64,000 nt of DNA from Plantactinospora sp. BC1. Lineage in GTDB: Bacteria; Actinomycetota; Actinomycetes; Mycobacteriales; Micromonosporaceae. The stretch is taken from positions 6,696,001-6,760,000 of the forward strand of contig NZ_CP028158.1 of assembly GCF_003030345.1 (NCBI RefSeq), written 5' to 3'. The notes under the pieces are model-generated. The model did not search any database. It saw nothing but the letters and a program-made list of their open reading frames with translations, and had not been told where the DNA came from. A program made the translations under genes and the position numbers. Of this stretch, positions 25,618 to 34,258 are shown in pieces. Numbering within the stretch: position 1 is the first letter of the stretch; each line of letters begins with the position of its first letter.

Positions 25618-26064
25618 TCAGCGGCCCGACCGGTTCGGCGCGTTCACGGCAACGGCGAGGCGGGCCAGGGTCAGCGCTGCGAGCATGAGGCCGACGTCCC
25701 GGAGGGCGACGTCGAAGAAGTCGCCGAGCAGCAGCAGGTTGACGATGATGCCGCCGAGCCAGGCGGCGACCAGGTATCCGCCGAATCGGGGCAGGACGGC
25801 GACGGCGATGCCGGCGACGATTTCGATGACGCCGACGGCCAGCATGGCCTGGTGGGCCGTGCCGGGTACGAGCCGGTCGACCGCCGGGGCGAGGTAGCGG
25901 TCCCAGTCGGTGAGGAGGCCCGAGAACTTGTCCAGGCCGAACGTGACGGGCGCGACGGTGAAGGCGATCCTCAGCAGCCAGAACGCCTGGTACGTCGGGT
26001 CGGTCCTGAGCCGCTCGGCGGACGTGCCGGTGCTGGCGGATCGGGCGGCGGCGATATTGGTCAT
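25618..26064 (-). CDS. DoxX-like membrane protein
   Basis: A 148-residue protein with four predicted helices (about 26-45, 68-90, 95-115 and 120-140) and the DoxX-like spacing LLRIAFTVAPVTFGLDKF. GAGGGAG precedes the ATG at 26064. It is divergent from an HTH regulator gene, and an inverted repeat between them overlaps its ribosome binding site. Function unknown; relatives are linked to oxidative stress. Confidence 0.8.
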   Translation of the reverse strand: MTNIAAARSASTGTSAERLRTDPTYQAFWLLRIAFTVAPVTFGLDKFSGLLTDWDRYLAPAVDRLVPGTAHQAMLAVGVIEIVAGIAVAVLPRFGGYLVAAWLGGIIVNLLLLGDFFDVALRDVGLMLAALTLARLAVAVNAPNRSGR

Positions 26065-26073
26065 GGCGACTCC

Positions 26074-26103
26074 CTCTAACGGATACTATTGCCGACGTTA
26101 GAG
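26074..26103. promoter_or_regulatory. inverted repeat between DoxX and HTH genes
   Basis: CTCTAACG-N14-CGTTAGAG, perfect 8-bp arms centred two helical turns apart. The left arm lies in the leader of the DoxX-like gene next to its ribosome binding site. A likely operator for the divergent regulator. Confidence 0.6.
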
Positions 26104-26168
26104 TGCGAGAATCTGTTTCGTCAACGATCATGTCCGTTACACTCGACCGGAGAGTAGGAGGAGCCCGG

Positions 26169-26861
26169 ATGCCCGAGGAGTTCGATACGCAGGTCGAGCG
26201 GATCGCCGCGCTCGGCGAACCGGTCCGGCGCGAGCTCTACCAGTACGTCGTCGCGCAAGACACCCCGGTCGGGCGCGAGCAGGCGGCAGCCGGTGCCGGG
26301 GTAGCACACCACACCGCCAAGTTCCACCTGGACAAGCTGGTGGCCGACGGTCTGCTCGACGCCGAATACGCCCGCCCACCCGGACGGGGCGGTCCCGGCG
26401 CGGGTCGCCCTGCCAAGCTCTACCGGCGGGCGGCTCGCGACATCTCGGTGAACCTGCCCGACCGCCGCTACGAACTTGCCGGCCACGTCATGGCCGAAGC
26501 CATCACGATCGCCGCCCGGGACGACATCCCGATCATGGAAGCGCTGCGCGCCGCCGCGGCGGCCACCGGCCGTAGTCTCACCGGTGGTGCCGCGACCGGC
26601 GAAGACCCGGGGCCGGGCGGCCCGATCGAGAGGGTCGGTGAGCTGCTCGCGTCCAACGGCTACGAACCCAGGACCGCTGACGGCACCATCACCCTGGCGA
26701 ACTGCCCCTTCCACAACCTCGCGCAGACCTACACCGAACTGGTGTGCGGGATGAATCTCGGGCTGATCGACGCGCTGCTCGACGGCCTCGGCAGGACCGA
26801 ACTCCGTGCCCGTCTCGACCCCGGACCCGGCCGATGCTGCGTCACCGTCACCACCCGATGA
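26169..26861 (+). CDS. ArsR-like HTH regulator with Cys-rich C-terminal domain
   Basis: A 230-residue protein. An N-terminal winged helix (IAALGEPVRRELYQYVV; HHTAKFHLDKLVADGLL) is followed by an effector domain ending NCPFHNLAQ, ELVCGMNLGL and GRCCVTV. These cysteines and histidine are arranged as in the SufR/YfmP-like group that binds an Fe-S cluster or metal. ATG at 26169 follows AGGAGG; an upstream ATG at 26130 is less likely. Probably controls the divergent DoxX/folE genes. Confidence 0.82.
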   Translation: MPEEFDTQVERIAALGEPVRRELYQYVVAQDTPVGREQAAAGAGVAHHTAKFHLDKLVADGLLDAEYARPPGRGGPGAGRPAKLYRRAARDISVNLPDRRYELAGHVMAEAITIAARDDIPIMEALRAAAAATGRSLTGGAATGEDPGPGGPIERVGELLASNGYEPRTADGTITLANCPFHNLAQTYTELVCGMNLGLIDALLDGLGRTELRARLDPGPGRCCVTVTTR

Positions 26862-26895
26862 GCGCGGCCCACCGTGAGCACGGACGAGCCGTGCC

Positions 26896-27423
26896 GTGAC
26901 CCACCCACTCATCACCGTTGGGCACGGGACCCTCAGTCAACAGGAGTTCGCCGCCCTCCTGAAGACCGCCGGAATCGTAGAGCTGGTAGACGTCCGCCGC
27001 TTCCCGGGAAGTCGACGCCACCCTCACTTCAGCCGGGAAGCCCTCACCGACTGGCTCCCGGCGGCCGGCATCCGCTACCGGTGGGAAGAACGCCTCGGCG
27101 GACGCCGCCGGCTGCCGCCCGAATCACCGGACGTCTGGTGGCAGGTGGACGCGTTCCGCGCGTACGCGACCCACATGCGCACCCCGGAGTTCCAGGACGC
27201 CATGACGACCCTCACCACCCAACTTGAGGTCTCCACGTTGGCGGTGATGTGCAGCGAGAGCGTGTGGTGGCGCTGCCACCGCCGTCTCATCGCCGACTTC
27301 GCCGCCAAGGTCTGTGAGATCCCAGTACGCCACCTCGCCCACAACGGCCGGCTTACCGAACACGCCGTCGCACCGGGCGCGAGACTGTCAACCACGGGAT
27401 CGCTGGTCTACGACCTCGCCTGA
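26896..27423 (+). CDS. DUF488 protein
   Basis: A 175-residue protein with the DUF488 pattern: ITVGHGTLSQQEFAALL, LVDVRRFPGSRRHPHF, and MCSESVWWRCHRRLIAD with the conserved C-(x)n-CHR. Starts at a GTG, 34 bp after the HTH gene on the same strand. Function unknown; DUF488 proteins are often found near nucleotide-modification or helicase genes but not here. Confidence 0.88.
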   Translation: MTHPLITVGHGTLSQQEFAALLKTAGIVELVDVRRFPGSRRHPHFSREALTDWLPAAGIRYRWEERLGGRRRLPPESPDVWWQVDAFRAYATHMRTPEFQDAMTTLTTQLEVSTLAVMCSESVWWRCHRRLIADFAAKVCEIPVRHLAHNGRLTEHAVAPGARLSTTGSLVYDLA

Positions 27424-27619
27424 CCGGTCCGCGTCGATTGACTGCGCGGGTGTCGTCGGCATCTTCATACCCGGCGACGAGATCATGGTGATCTTTTCCG
27501 CGGGCTGAGCTGCCGCAGTTGGCGCCTGCCAGCGCTGGCGCGCCCGCTGCGTGGTGAGCACGAAGGCTGACCCGTGCGGCAATGCGCCGCCACCCCAGTC
27601 GTTGATACCTAGATCAGCT

Positions 27620-27640
27620 ATGCCTAGGATATATAGGCAT
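27620..27640 (+). promoter_or_regulatory. PadR operator overlapping its own start codon
   Basis: ATGCCTA-N7-TAGGCAT is a perfect 7-bp dyad; its last bases AT are the first of the ATG start (27639-27641). No ribosome binding site lies between, and GATATATAGG is a strong AT island in this GC-rich DNA. Leaderless or very short leader transcription with autorepression is likely. Confidence 0.6.
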
Positions 27641-27971
27641 GGAGCTGCGTGGGCATCTGGACCTACTGCTACTCGGCGCATTGCGCCGGGCTGAGCCAGC
27701 ACATGGCTATGCGTTGATCGCTGCATTGCGGGATCGGTCCGATGGCACTTTTGATCTTCCGGAGGGCACGGTCTATCCAGCGCTGCACCGCCTGGAACGC
27801 GACGGCCTGGTGAGTAGCGAGTGGGACGCAGGTGCTCCTCGGCGGCGTCGGGTCTACCGCTTGACCCCGTCTGGGGTGACGGCGCTGACAACGAAGCGGC
27901 GAGAGTGGCGCACGTTCGCGCAGGCCGTACAGGCGATCGTGGGGCAGGACGTCAAGGAACTCCCGGCGTGA
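27639..27971 (+). CDS. PadR-family regulator
   Basis: A 110-residue winged-helix protein: LLLLGALRRAEPAHGYALI, LPEGTVYPALHRLERDGLV, and RRRVYRLTPSG. It lacks the long C-terminal domain, so it belongs to the short PadR-s2 group. Its stop overlaps the next possible start. Together with the following HAAS-domain membrane protein it forms the common PadR/permease-prefix pair, and it should repress its own operon. Confidence 0.9.
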   Translation: MELRGHLDLLLLGALRRAEPAHGYALIAALRDRSDGTFDLPEGTVYPALHRLERDGLVSSEWDAGAPRRRRVYRLTPSGVTALTTKRREWRTFAQAVQAIVGQDVKELPA

Positions 27972-27988
27972 CTGGCAAAGGAGAGCAC

Positions 27989-28798
27989 GTGGGACCTTCC
28001 GGCCAGGACCCGACGGCGGCTGTGGGCGTGGTCGACCGTCACCTCGACGAGATGTTCGACCAGCTGGCCGGGAGTGGAGCAGTTGGCCGGCGAGTGCTTT
28101 CGGAGGTGGAGGACCACCTACGAGACGCCGTCGCCGACGAGATGGCGCGGGGCGTTCCGGCAGAACAAGCCGAACGCAACGCGGTCACCCGGTTCGGATC
28201 ACCGGACCGCATCGCCGGCCCCCTGCGCCGTGCTCGGCGCGGCGTCGCGGTCCGCGCGATGGTCTCCGACGCCTGGCTTCTCGCCGGGCTCGCCGCGCTG
28301 TTGTTCGCCGCCACGTACCTGCTCAAGGCCCTCGACGTAGCGATGCTGCGGCTCACCCACCCCGAGCAACTGCCATCATGCCTCGAGCGACCAACGGCGC
28401 CGGCCGACGTCTCCAACGCCATCGCCCCATGCGGTACGGGCGCCTCTGCCACGAATGCCTATGCCCGGATAGGTGTGATCGCGTTGTTGGCGGCCGTGGT
28501 GGTGCTGACGGCGCGCTGGCTGACCATCCGTAAAACCGCCCTGGCTCCAGCGTCCCAACGCTTCCCGCTCCTCGCCGCCGCGTTGACCGCCGCAGCCGGA
28601 GCGGCGCTGTTCCTGCTGTACCCGGTCACCCCGTCCGGGCGGCCTCTGTTCGGCGCCAGTGGCGGCACACCCCTGTGGTGGACCGGATCGTGGCATCAGA
28701 TCATCCTCGGTGGGCTCGCGCTGCTGACCTCGATTGCCATTGGCTGCGGGCACTTCACCCGAAGGCGCCGCGCCCGAGCCGCCGATCGCCTCGCATAG
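27989..28798 (+). CDS. HAAS/permease-prefix-domain membrane protein
   Basis: About 269 residues. The N-terminal 70 residues match the HAAS domain (VEDHLRDAVADEMARGV, ERNAVTRFGSPDRIA), followed by four hydrophobic helices (about 95-115, 155-180, 195-215, 235-255). GTG at 27989 follows AAAGGAG; a GTG at 27968 would overlap the PadR stop. No ABC transporter gene is next to it, so partner is unknown. Likely regulated by the PadR protein. Confidence 0.75.
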   Translation: MGPSGQDPTAAVGVVDRHLDEMFDQLAGSGAVGRRVLSEVEDHLRDAVADEMARGVPAEQAERNAVTRFGSPDRIAGPLRRARRGVAVRAMVSDAWLLAGLAALLFAATYLLKALDVAMLRLTHPEQLPSCLERPTAPADVSNAIAPCGTGASATNAYARIGVIALLAAVVVLTARWLTIRKTALAPASQRFPLLAAALTAAAGAALFLLYPVTPSGRPLFGASGGTPLWWTGSWHQIILGGLALLTSIAIGCGHFTRRRRARAADRLA

Positions 28799-29046
28799 GT
28801 ATCGGGAGGCGGCGGTAAACCATACCGAGGGCCCCGCCACGCACCCACTTTCTGCCGAACAGCTCGTGCGGCGACAGGTCGTCTGCGAACTGCGCAGCCT
28901 GACGACTCCGGCAGGCGCCTGACGGACGGAGCGGAGCGGGCTCGGCGGCCTCGGCGCACGATGGGCATTGCCGATGCGGTGACCGACCCGGCCCAGGCCC
29001 CATGGGCCGGGGACGGGCACTGCCTACCGTCCTCCGTGTCGAGCGG

Positions 29047-29973
29047 TCAGATCGTGTACGCGGCCGGCGGGAACGGTGCGGCGCCGCTGAACCCGGGGAG
29101 TGTGGCGATCACCGGCAGGCCGGGCCGGTGATCGGCCGGTACGGACCAGCGCGGGGTGTCGCTGATCTCGGCGGCGACGACGGGCGCCGGGAAGAAGTCG
29201 TAGAACACGTCCGGCAGGTCGACGTCGTCGAAGTGGTCCTCGGGCCGGCCGGGTAGCCCGTTGGCGTCCATCCACTCCTGCTCGAACGCCAGCGGCTCGC
29301 CGGTGCAACCCTCGGCGTCACCGAGGTCGAAGGTGCGCACGGTCGCGCCGTCCCGGGCGACCAGCCACGTCGATCCGCCGTCCCGTTCGCCGTGGTAGAA
29401 CGCGTGAGCCTCGCCGAATTCGGCGCTCAGCCGCTCGACGGTGGCGCGGGCCTCGGCCGGGCGGCCGGGATGGTCCGGCAGTTCGTAGAACACGTCGCAC
29501 CAGGGCCCGGTGATCGTCGTCCATCCGTCGTTCGCCGGGCTGACGTAGACCAGCGGTTGCCCTGCACGGCAGTGCTCGATCGTTTCGAGGACGGTGTTGG
29601 CGAGTTCGAGGGTGACCGGGCGAGGGTCGTGCAGGCCGATCGACGCCATGACGGCGGCCTGGTCGTCGCTGCGCACGGACCACCACCGCAGCCAGCAACC
29701 GGAGAGCACGCTCGGGTCGTCCCGGTGCAGGCGGATGCGGACCAGACGCTCGACGAGGGCTACGTCGGCCGGGTCGAGGCCGGGTTCGCCGGCCACGCAG
29801 GCGAGGGCGTGGAGCGCGCCGCCGCGCAGCCTGCCCGGGCCGTGCCGGCGCACCGCGACCAGCGCCTCCCGGGTCGCGGGATCATTGTGATCGAACTTCC
29901 ACAGTACGTCGGTGCGCTCGTACTGGCTGGCCGCCCGCAACTGTTCCAGCAGCGCCCGCACCTCACCGGTCAT
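29047..29973 (-). CDS. hypothetical protein (308 aa)
   Basis: The N-terminal third is helical with a HEAT-like pattern (TREALVAVRRHGPGRLRGGALHALACVAG). The rest is mixed alpha/beta with many Trp and Asp residues, for example DDHFDDVDLPDVFYDFF-like acidic stretches. No signal peptide or membrane helix. No family recognised. ATG at 29973 is chosen because it starts the clear helical region; the frame extends to 30075. Transcribed away from the histidine kinase gene. Confidence 0.7.
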   Translation of the reverse strand: MTGEVRALLEQLRAASQYERTDVLWKFDHNDPATREALVAVRRHGPGRLRGGALHALACVAGEPGLDPADVALVERLVRIRLHRDDPSVLSGCWLRWWSVRSDDQAAVMASIGLHDPRPVTLELANTVLETIEHCRAGQPLVYVSPANDGWTTITGPWCDVFYELPDHPGRPAEARATVERLSAEFGEAHAFYHGERDGGSTWLVARDGATVRTFDLGDAEGCTGEPLAFEQEWMDANGLPGRPEDHFDDVDLPDVFYDFFPAPVVAAEISDTPRWSVPADHRPGLPVIATLPGFSGAAPFPPAAYTI

Positions 29974-30160
29974 GGCCGGCAATGTACGGCAAACGAGCCC
30001 CTCCGCACGCGGGACGACCGGTCGACGACGCACAGCACGCCGTCCCAGAGCTCCGCACCCGGCAGCGGCTTCCACGCGTCGTCACACCATCGTGGATCTT
30101 CGCCGGAGTCCGCCGCAGAGCGGACTTCCGCGTACCCCCGGGTTTTGAAAGGTTGGTGGT

Positions 30161-31348
30161 GTGTTGGCGGTCGACGGGCGAGAACAGGCCGAGCGCGTGC
30201 TGGTCCGCGTGTTCGGGGCGGTCCGGCTGGCACAGTACGCCGCAGCCGGGGTCGCCGCCGTGTCGACCGACCGATCGGCATATCCGCGACCGGGCGTCGT
30301 GTTCGGCCTCTACGCCGTCGCCGCCGTATGGTCCCTCGTGCTCTACGGCGGCGCGCTGCGGGGCCGGCGCATCACGTGGGTCGCCGTCGTCGCCGACGTC
30401 CTGCTGATCGGGGTGTCACTCGTCGTCGTCGGCCGGTTGACCGCGCCCGGCCAGGCGGTCGGGTGGGCGAACTGGACCGTCGCGCCGGCGAACGCGGCCG
30501 GCGTGCTCGTCGTCGTCTTCGGCCCGCGCTGGCTGGCCGTACCGTCGATCCTGCTGCTCTCCGGCTGCTACCTCGCCGGCGTCTGGCGGGATCTCACCGC
30601 CGACTCCTCGCTCCTCGCCTCCGTGACCGGCAACATCGGCTCGCTGGTCCTGTTCACCGCCGCCGCCGGATTCGCCGCGACCTGGGTCCGTGCCTGGGCG
30701 CGCGCCGCGGACGAGGCCCACGCGTCCGCGCTGGCGGCCCAGCGCCAGGCCGCCGACGCGGCCGCCCGGATGGCCTCGGTCGAGGCCCGGGACTGGGAGC
30801 GGCGCCGGCAGTACCGGAACCTGCACGACACGGTGCTGTCCACGCTGACCGTGGGCGCGATGGGGCAGATCGACCTCAACACCGAGCAGTTCCGCAGCCA
30901 GTGCGAGCGCGACGCGAGATACCTGCGCTCCCTGATCACCGGGTCGGACGAGGCGATGTCGACGGACCTCGGCGCCGGGCTCGGACGCGTCGTGCGCGAC
31001 CTGGCGGCTCTCGGGCTGCGGATCGACCACAACGCGGCGGAACTGCCGGCGGGCGTGCCGGGGCACGTCACCGAGGCGCTGCTGGGCGCGACCCGGGAGG
31101 CGCTCAACAACGCGCGCAAGCACGCCGGCACCGGACAGGCGTGGTTGACGACCCGGGGCGACGGCGCCGGCGGGGTGCGCGTCACGGTCGTCGACCGGGG
31201 CGCGGGCTTCGTGCCCGCGACCGCGCGGAGCGGGTACGGCCTGCTGGGCTCGATCCGGCACCGGGTGGTCGAGGCCGGCGGCCAGTGCGACATCACCAGT
31301 ACGCCCGGCGAGGGCACCACCGTGGAGATCACATGGAAACCGTCATAA
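30161..31348 (+). CDS. sensor histidine kinase, NarL-type system
   Basis: A 395-residue kinase. Several hydrophobic helices fill residues 20-185, then a HisKA_3 dimerisation helix with phospho-acceptor His in RNLHDTVLSTL and an HATPase with N box ATREALNNARKHAG and G box GAGFVP / GYGLLGS. It is translationally coupled to the response regulator gene (16-bp overlap). Whether it serves the Hsp70 operon downstream is open. Confidence 0.88.
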   Translation: MLAVDGREQAERVLVRVFGAVRLAQYAAAGVAAVSTDRSAYPRPGVVFGLYAVAAVWSLVLYGGALRGRRITWVAVVADVLLIGVSLVVVGRLTAPGQAVGWANWTVAPANAAGVLVVVFGPRWLAVPSILLLSGCYLAGVWRDLTADSSLLASVTGNIGSLVLFTAAAGFAATWVRAWARAADEAHASALAAQRQAADAAARMASVEARDWERRRQYRNLHDTVLSTLTVGAMGQIDLNTEQFRSQCERDARYLRSLITGSDEAMSTDLGAGLGRVVRDLAALGLRIDHNAAELPAGVPGHVTEALLGATREALNNARKHAGTGQAWLTTRGDGAGGVRVTVVDRGAGFVPATARSGYGLLGSIRHRVVEAGGQCDITSTPGEGTTVEITWKPS

Positions 31349-31971
31349 CAATCGGCGCGATCGACGACGAGAAGATGCTGCTCCAGTCGTTCGCGAACTG
31401 GTTCGGCAGCACGCCCGACATCCGTCTGACGGCGATGGCCGGTTCCGTCGACGAGTACCTCGCCGGACCCGACGCTCCGGCGATCGTGCTACTGGATCTC
31501 GACCTGGGCAACTTCACCGACCCGGCGCACAACGTCGCGCAACTGACCGCCACCGGCCGTCAGGTGATCGTCATCTCGGTGGTGAAGGACCGCCGCTGGG
31601 TGGTCTCGGCGACCGAGGCCGGTGCGGTGGCCTACATCCCCAAGGAGCGCGATCTGCACGATCTGGCGGACGCGATCCGGGCGGTGCATCGCGGGGAGAC
31701 GCCGACGTCGCCGGAGCACGCATTCCTGCTCAGCGACGACGACCGTCGGGGTCCGTCGCTGACGCCCCGGGAGCGGCAGATCCTGCTGGGGGTGGCGGAG
31801 GGGATGACGCACGCCGCCATCGCGCGCCGGCTCGGCATCGAGAAGAGCACGGTGAAGACACACCTGGAGCGGGTTCGCCAGAAGTACCGGGACGACGGGC
31901 GGCCCATCACCAATCCGGGTGACTACGTCAAGCGCGTCGGCGAGGACCCGATCCGGGGTGATCTGCATTAG
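31333..31971 (+). CDS. LuxR-type response regulator
   Basis: A 212-residue protein: receiver with DDE acidic pair (AIDDEKM), phospho-acceptor Asp in VLLDLDLGN, and Lys in IPKERD; the conserved Thr/Ser position is Ser (VISVV). The C-terminal LuxR HTH (SLTPRERQILLGVAEGMTHA and STVKTHLERVRQKY) has an extra basic tail. ATG at 31333 overlaps the kinase gene. Target genes unknown; the next gene begins 109 bp downstream on the same strand. Confidence 0.9.
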   Translation: METVITIGAIDDEKMLLQSFANWFGSTPDIRLTAMAGSVDEYLAGPDAPAIVLLDLDLGNFTDPAHNVAQLTATGRQVIVISVVKDRRWVVSATEAGAVAYIPKERDLHDLADAIRAVHRGETPTSPEHAFLLSDDDRRGPSLTPRERQILLGVAEGMTHAAIARRLGIEKSTVKTHLERVRQKYRDDGRPITNPGDYVKRVGEDPIRGDLH

Positions 31972-32080
31972 GCCGTACATCTGGTTTCCAACTGTCTGCC
32001 GTGGTGCACGGCGCGCGGCGCGGCGATCCTGAGAGTCGAGTCGATCCGAGCACTCAACGACGTCGTCCTGGGGAGCACGA

Positions 32081-34228
32081 GTGAGTGAGGTGGCGATCGC
32101 CAGCCTTCGGGAGATGGCCGGGCCGGACCTGTACCGGCACAACGCCTTCCGAGTCACCGGCCTGCCGGTGGACGTGGACCGGCGCACCGCGCGAGCGCGG
32201 CAGCAGCAGCTGACGGCGGCGCTACGGGTCGGCGCGGACGTGAGCTGGCAGGGTTCCTCGGCGACCACCGAGGAGGTACGCGCCGCGTTCGACGGGGTGT
32301 TGGGTGACCCGCGCCGCCGCCTGGTGCACGAGGTGTTCGCGGTGTGGGGTACGCCGGACGGCTGTGAATGCCCCGCCGGTGTGCACTACGACCACGACGC
32401 CGCGGTGCGGGCGCACGCCGCGGCGCTCGACGTGCAGCCGGACGACCTGCTGGCCGCGACCATCGGCGGCGGGCTGCCGGGCCAGTGGACGGCGGCGGCA
32501 GCGGGCTGGACGAAGACGCTCCGGTCGGCGTCGTTCTGGCGGCATCTGCACCACCGGGTCGAGCGGCTCGACGACCGGCAGCTCGACGCCTCCACAGTGG
32601 AGGCGCTGCGGGCGGAACTGCCGGGGGCGTTGGTGCGCCCGCTGCTGCGGCTGGCGGCGTCCGCCGCCTATCCGGCGCCGCTGCGGAAGAACCTGGCCGA
32701 GTGGCCGGTGCCGGCCCGGGACCGCGACCGGCTGATCGAAGAGGTCGCCGAGCCGCTGTACACGGAGTTGGAGGCCGCCGTCCGGGACCTGCACACCCGG
32801 CTGGACTCCGGTGACGCCGACGAGGTCGTGACCGAGATGCGCGCGCGGGTGCAGCCGCTGCTGGCCCGGCTGGAGGGACTGGCGCCGCGCGACCGGCACC
32901 GCCGCACGGACGCCGTCCGCGACAAAATCGCGGTACTGCTCAACAACTGCGCACTCGCCCGCAACCGGGCCACCGGACAGTACGAGGGCACGGTCAAGAG
33001 CTGGCTGGCGGAGGCGCAGAAGCTCGCCACCGATCCGGAGACCCGGCGTCGGATCCAGGAGAACCTGCGCGGCTTCGACGAGGCGGACGGAGCGCTCAAC
33101 CAGTTCCGGTTCAACGTCGACGAGATCCGGCGGACCCGTGGGCGGTACGAGGCCGCGAGGTTCCTGCGCGGCGTCCTCGCCCAGGTCACCGACGAGGCGC
33201 TCGCGGCGGCCATCCGCGACATGCTCTCCGAGCTGGAGGCCGGCGGGCCGGTCTCATACGGCACGCCCAGCCGGCCGGTCCGGTACCGCCAGCCGATCCG
33301 GCTGTCCGACTGGGAGGAGCGCCTGGAGCGGCGGCAGCGGTTCAAGGTGTTCGGTGTCCTCGCCCTCTGCGCGGTCCTGGTGGTGGCGCTGGTGCTGATC
33401 GTCAACGCGATGTCGGAGGCGGAGGAGAACTCGGTCGACATCCATCCGGCCGACTACGGCGCCGTTTCGCAGGAGATTCTCTGCGTCCGGGACGCGAACG
33501 ACTGGCGCGACGGCGACACGACGGTGACGACCGTGCCCTGCGGGCGGGATCACGCCGGCGAGGTGATCGCCTATCTGGGGCTGCGGGAGTCGATCATTTC
33601 CTGGCCCGACGCCGACTACGACTACCTGGCCGGGCTCGCGCGCTTCAGCTGCGCCGAGCAGGCAATCCACTTCGGACTTTCGCCGGACCGGTACGCGACC
33701 GAGGTCGTCCTGCCCGCCCCGAACGTCGTCCTCAGTTCGGAGTCGATCTCCAACTACGCGACGTGTCTGGTCCTGCGGGCCGACGGCGAGCGTTGGTCGT
33801 TCCTGGCGGCCTCGCGGCAGACCGGGGCCCAGCTCGCCGTACCACGGCCGGTGACGTCCCGTCAGGGTAGGGACCACAACGCACCGGCCGGATACTGCGT
33901 GGAACTCAAGCAGGAACCCGACGGCGCGGACAACGTCTGGCCCATCGTGCGCTGCGACAACCCCCACTGGGCCGAGATTCTCGGTTACCAGATCCTGACC
34001 TGGCCGCCGCCCGGGCCACAACTCCACGGGGACGCCACCCGGACCCGGCTGGCGGAGGAGGCGGCCCGGGCATGCCAGCGGCTGGCGAGCCAGCTCCAGG
34101 TACCCGGCACGTTCGCGGTCACACCGGTCCGGTCCGACTGGTGGTCCGAGCAGAGCCGGGAGCGGATGTACGCGGCCTGCGTGGCACACCGCAAGGACCA
34201 CCAGCCCTTCGACGGGCGAGCCCGGTAA
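32081..34228 (+). CDS. J-like membrane protein with septum-formation-type ectodomain
   Basis: A 715-residue protein, first gene of the Hsp70 operon. Residues 15-95 (DLYRHNAFRVTGLPVD ... VRAAFDGVLGDPRRRLVHEVF) resemble a J-domain in length and in the closing LGDPRRR helix but lack the HPD tripeptide. Residues 100-420 are helical and coiled-coil-like. One membrane helix lies at about 422-445 (VFGVLALCAVLVVALVLIV). The outside part has two Cys-paired repeats with CGRDHAGEVIAY and CDNPHWAEILGY, the pattern of the septum-formation (Septum_form) domain. GTG at 32081 follows GGGGAGC. It could bring an Hsp70 to the membrane and sense the envelope. Confidence 0.75.
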   Translation: MSEVAIASLREMAGPDLYRHNAFRVTGLPVDVDRRTARARQQQLTAALRVGADVSWQGSSATTEEVRAAFDGVLGDPRRRLVHEVFAVWGTPDGCECPAGVHYDHDAAVRAHAAALDVQPDDLLAATIGGGLPGQWTAAAAGWTKTLRSASFWRHLHHRVERLDDRQLDASTVEALRAELPGALVRPLLRLAASAAYPAPLRKNLAEWPVPARDRDRLIEEVAEPLYTELEAAVRDLHTRLDSGDADEVVTEMRARVQPLLARLEGLAPRDRHRRTDAVRDKIAVLLNNCALARNRATGQYEGTVKSWLAEAQKLATDPETRRRIQENLRGFDEADGALNQFRFNVDEIRRTRGRYEAARFLRGVLAQVTDEALAAAIRDMLSELEAGGPVSYGTPSRPVRYRQPIRLSDWEERLERRQRFKVFGVLALCAVLVVALVLIVNAMSEAEENSVDIHPADYGAVSQEILCVRDANDWRDGDTTVTTVPCGRDHAGEVIAYLGLRESIISWPDADYDYLAGLARFSCAEQAIHFGLSPDRYATEVVLPAPNVVLSSESISNYATCLVLRADGERWSFLAASRQTGAQLAVPRPVTSRQGRDHNAPAGYCVELKQEPDGADNVWPIVRCDNPHWAEILGYQILTWPPPGPQLHGDATRTRLAEEAARACQRLASQLQVPGTFAVTPVRSDWWSEQSRERMYAACVAHRKDHQPFDGRAR

Positions 34229-34258
34229 CCCGGCATGGCACCGCAGAAGGAGTTGGCA

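Noticed and set aside
30161-31971. Two-component genes as part of the Hsp70 operon
   Set aside because: Same strand and 109 bp away, but no overlap and no shared signal visible, so they are kept separate.
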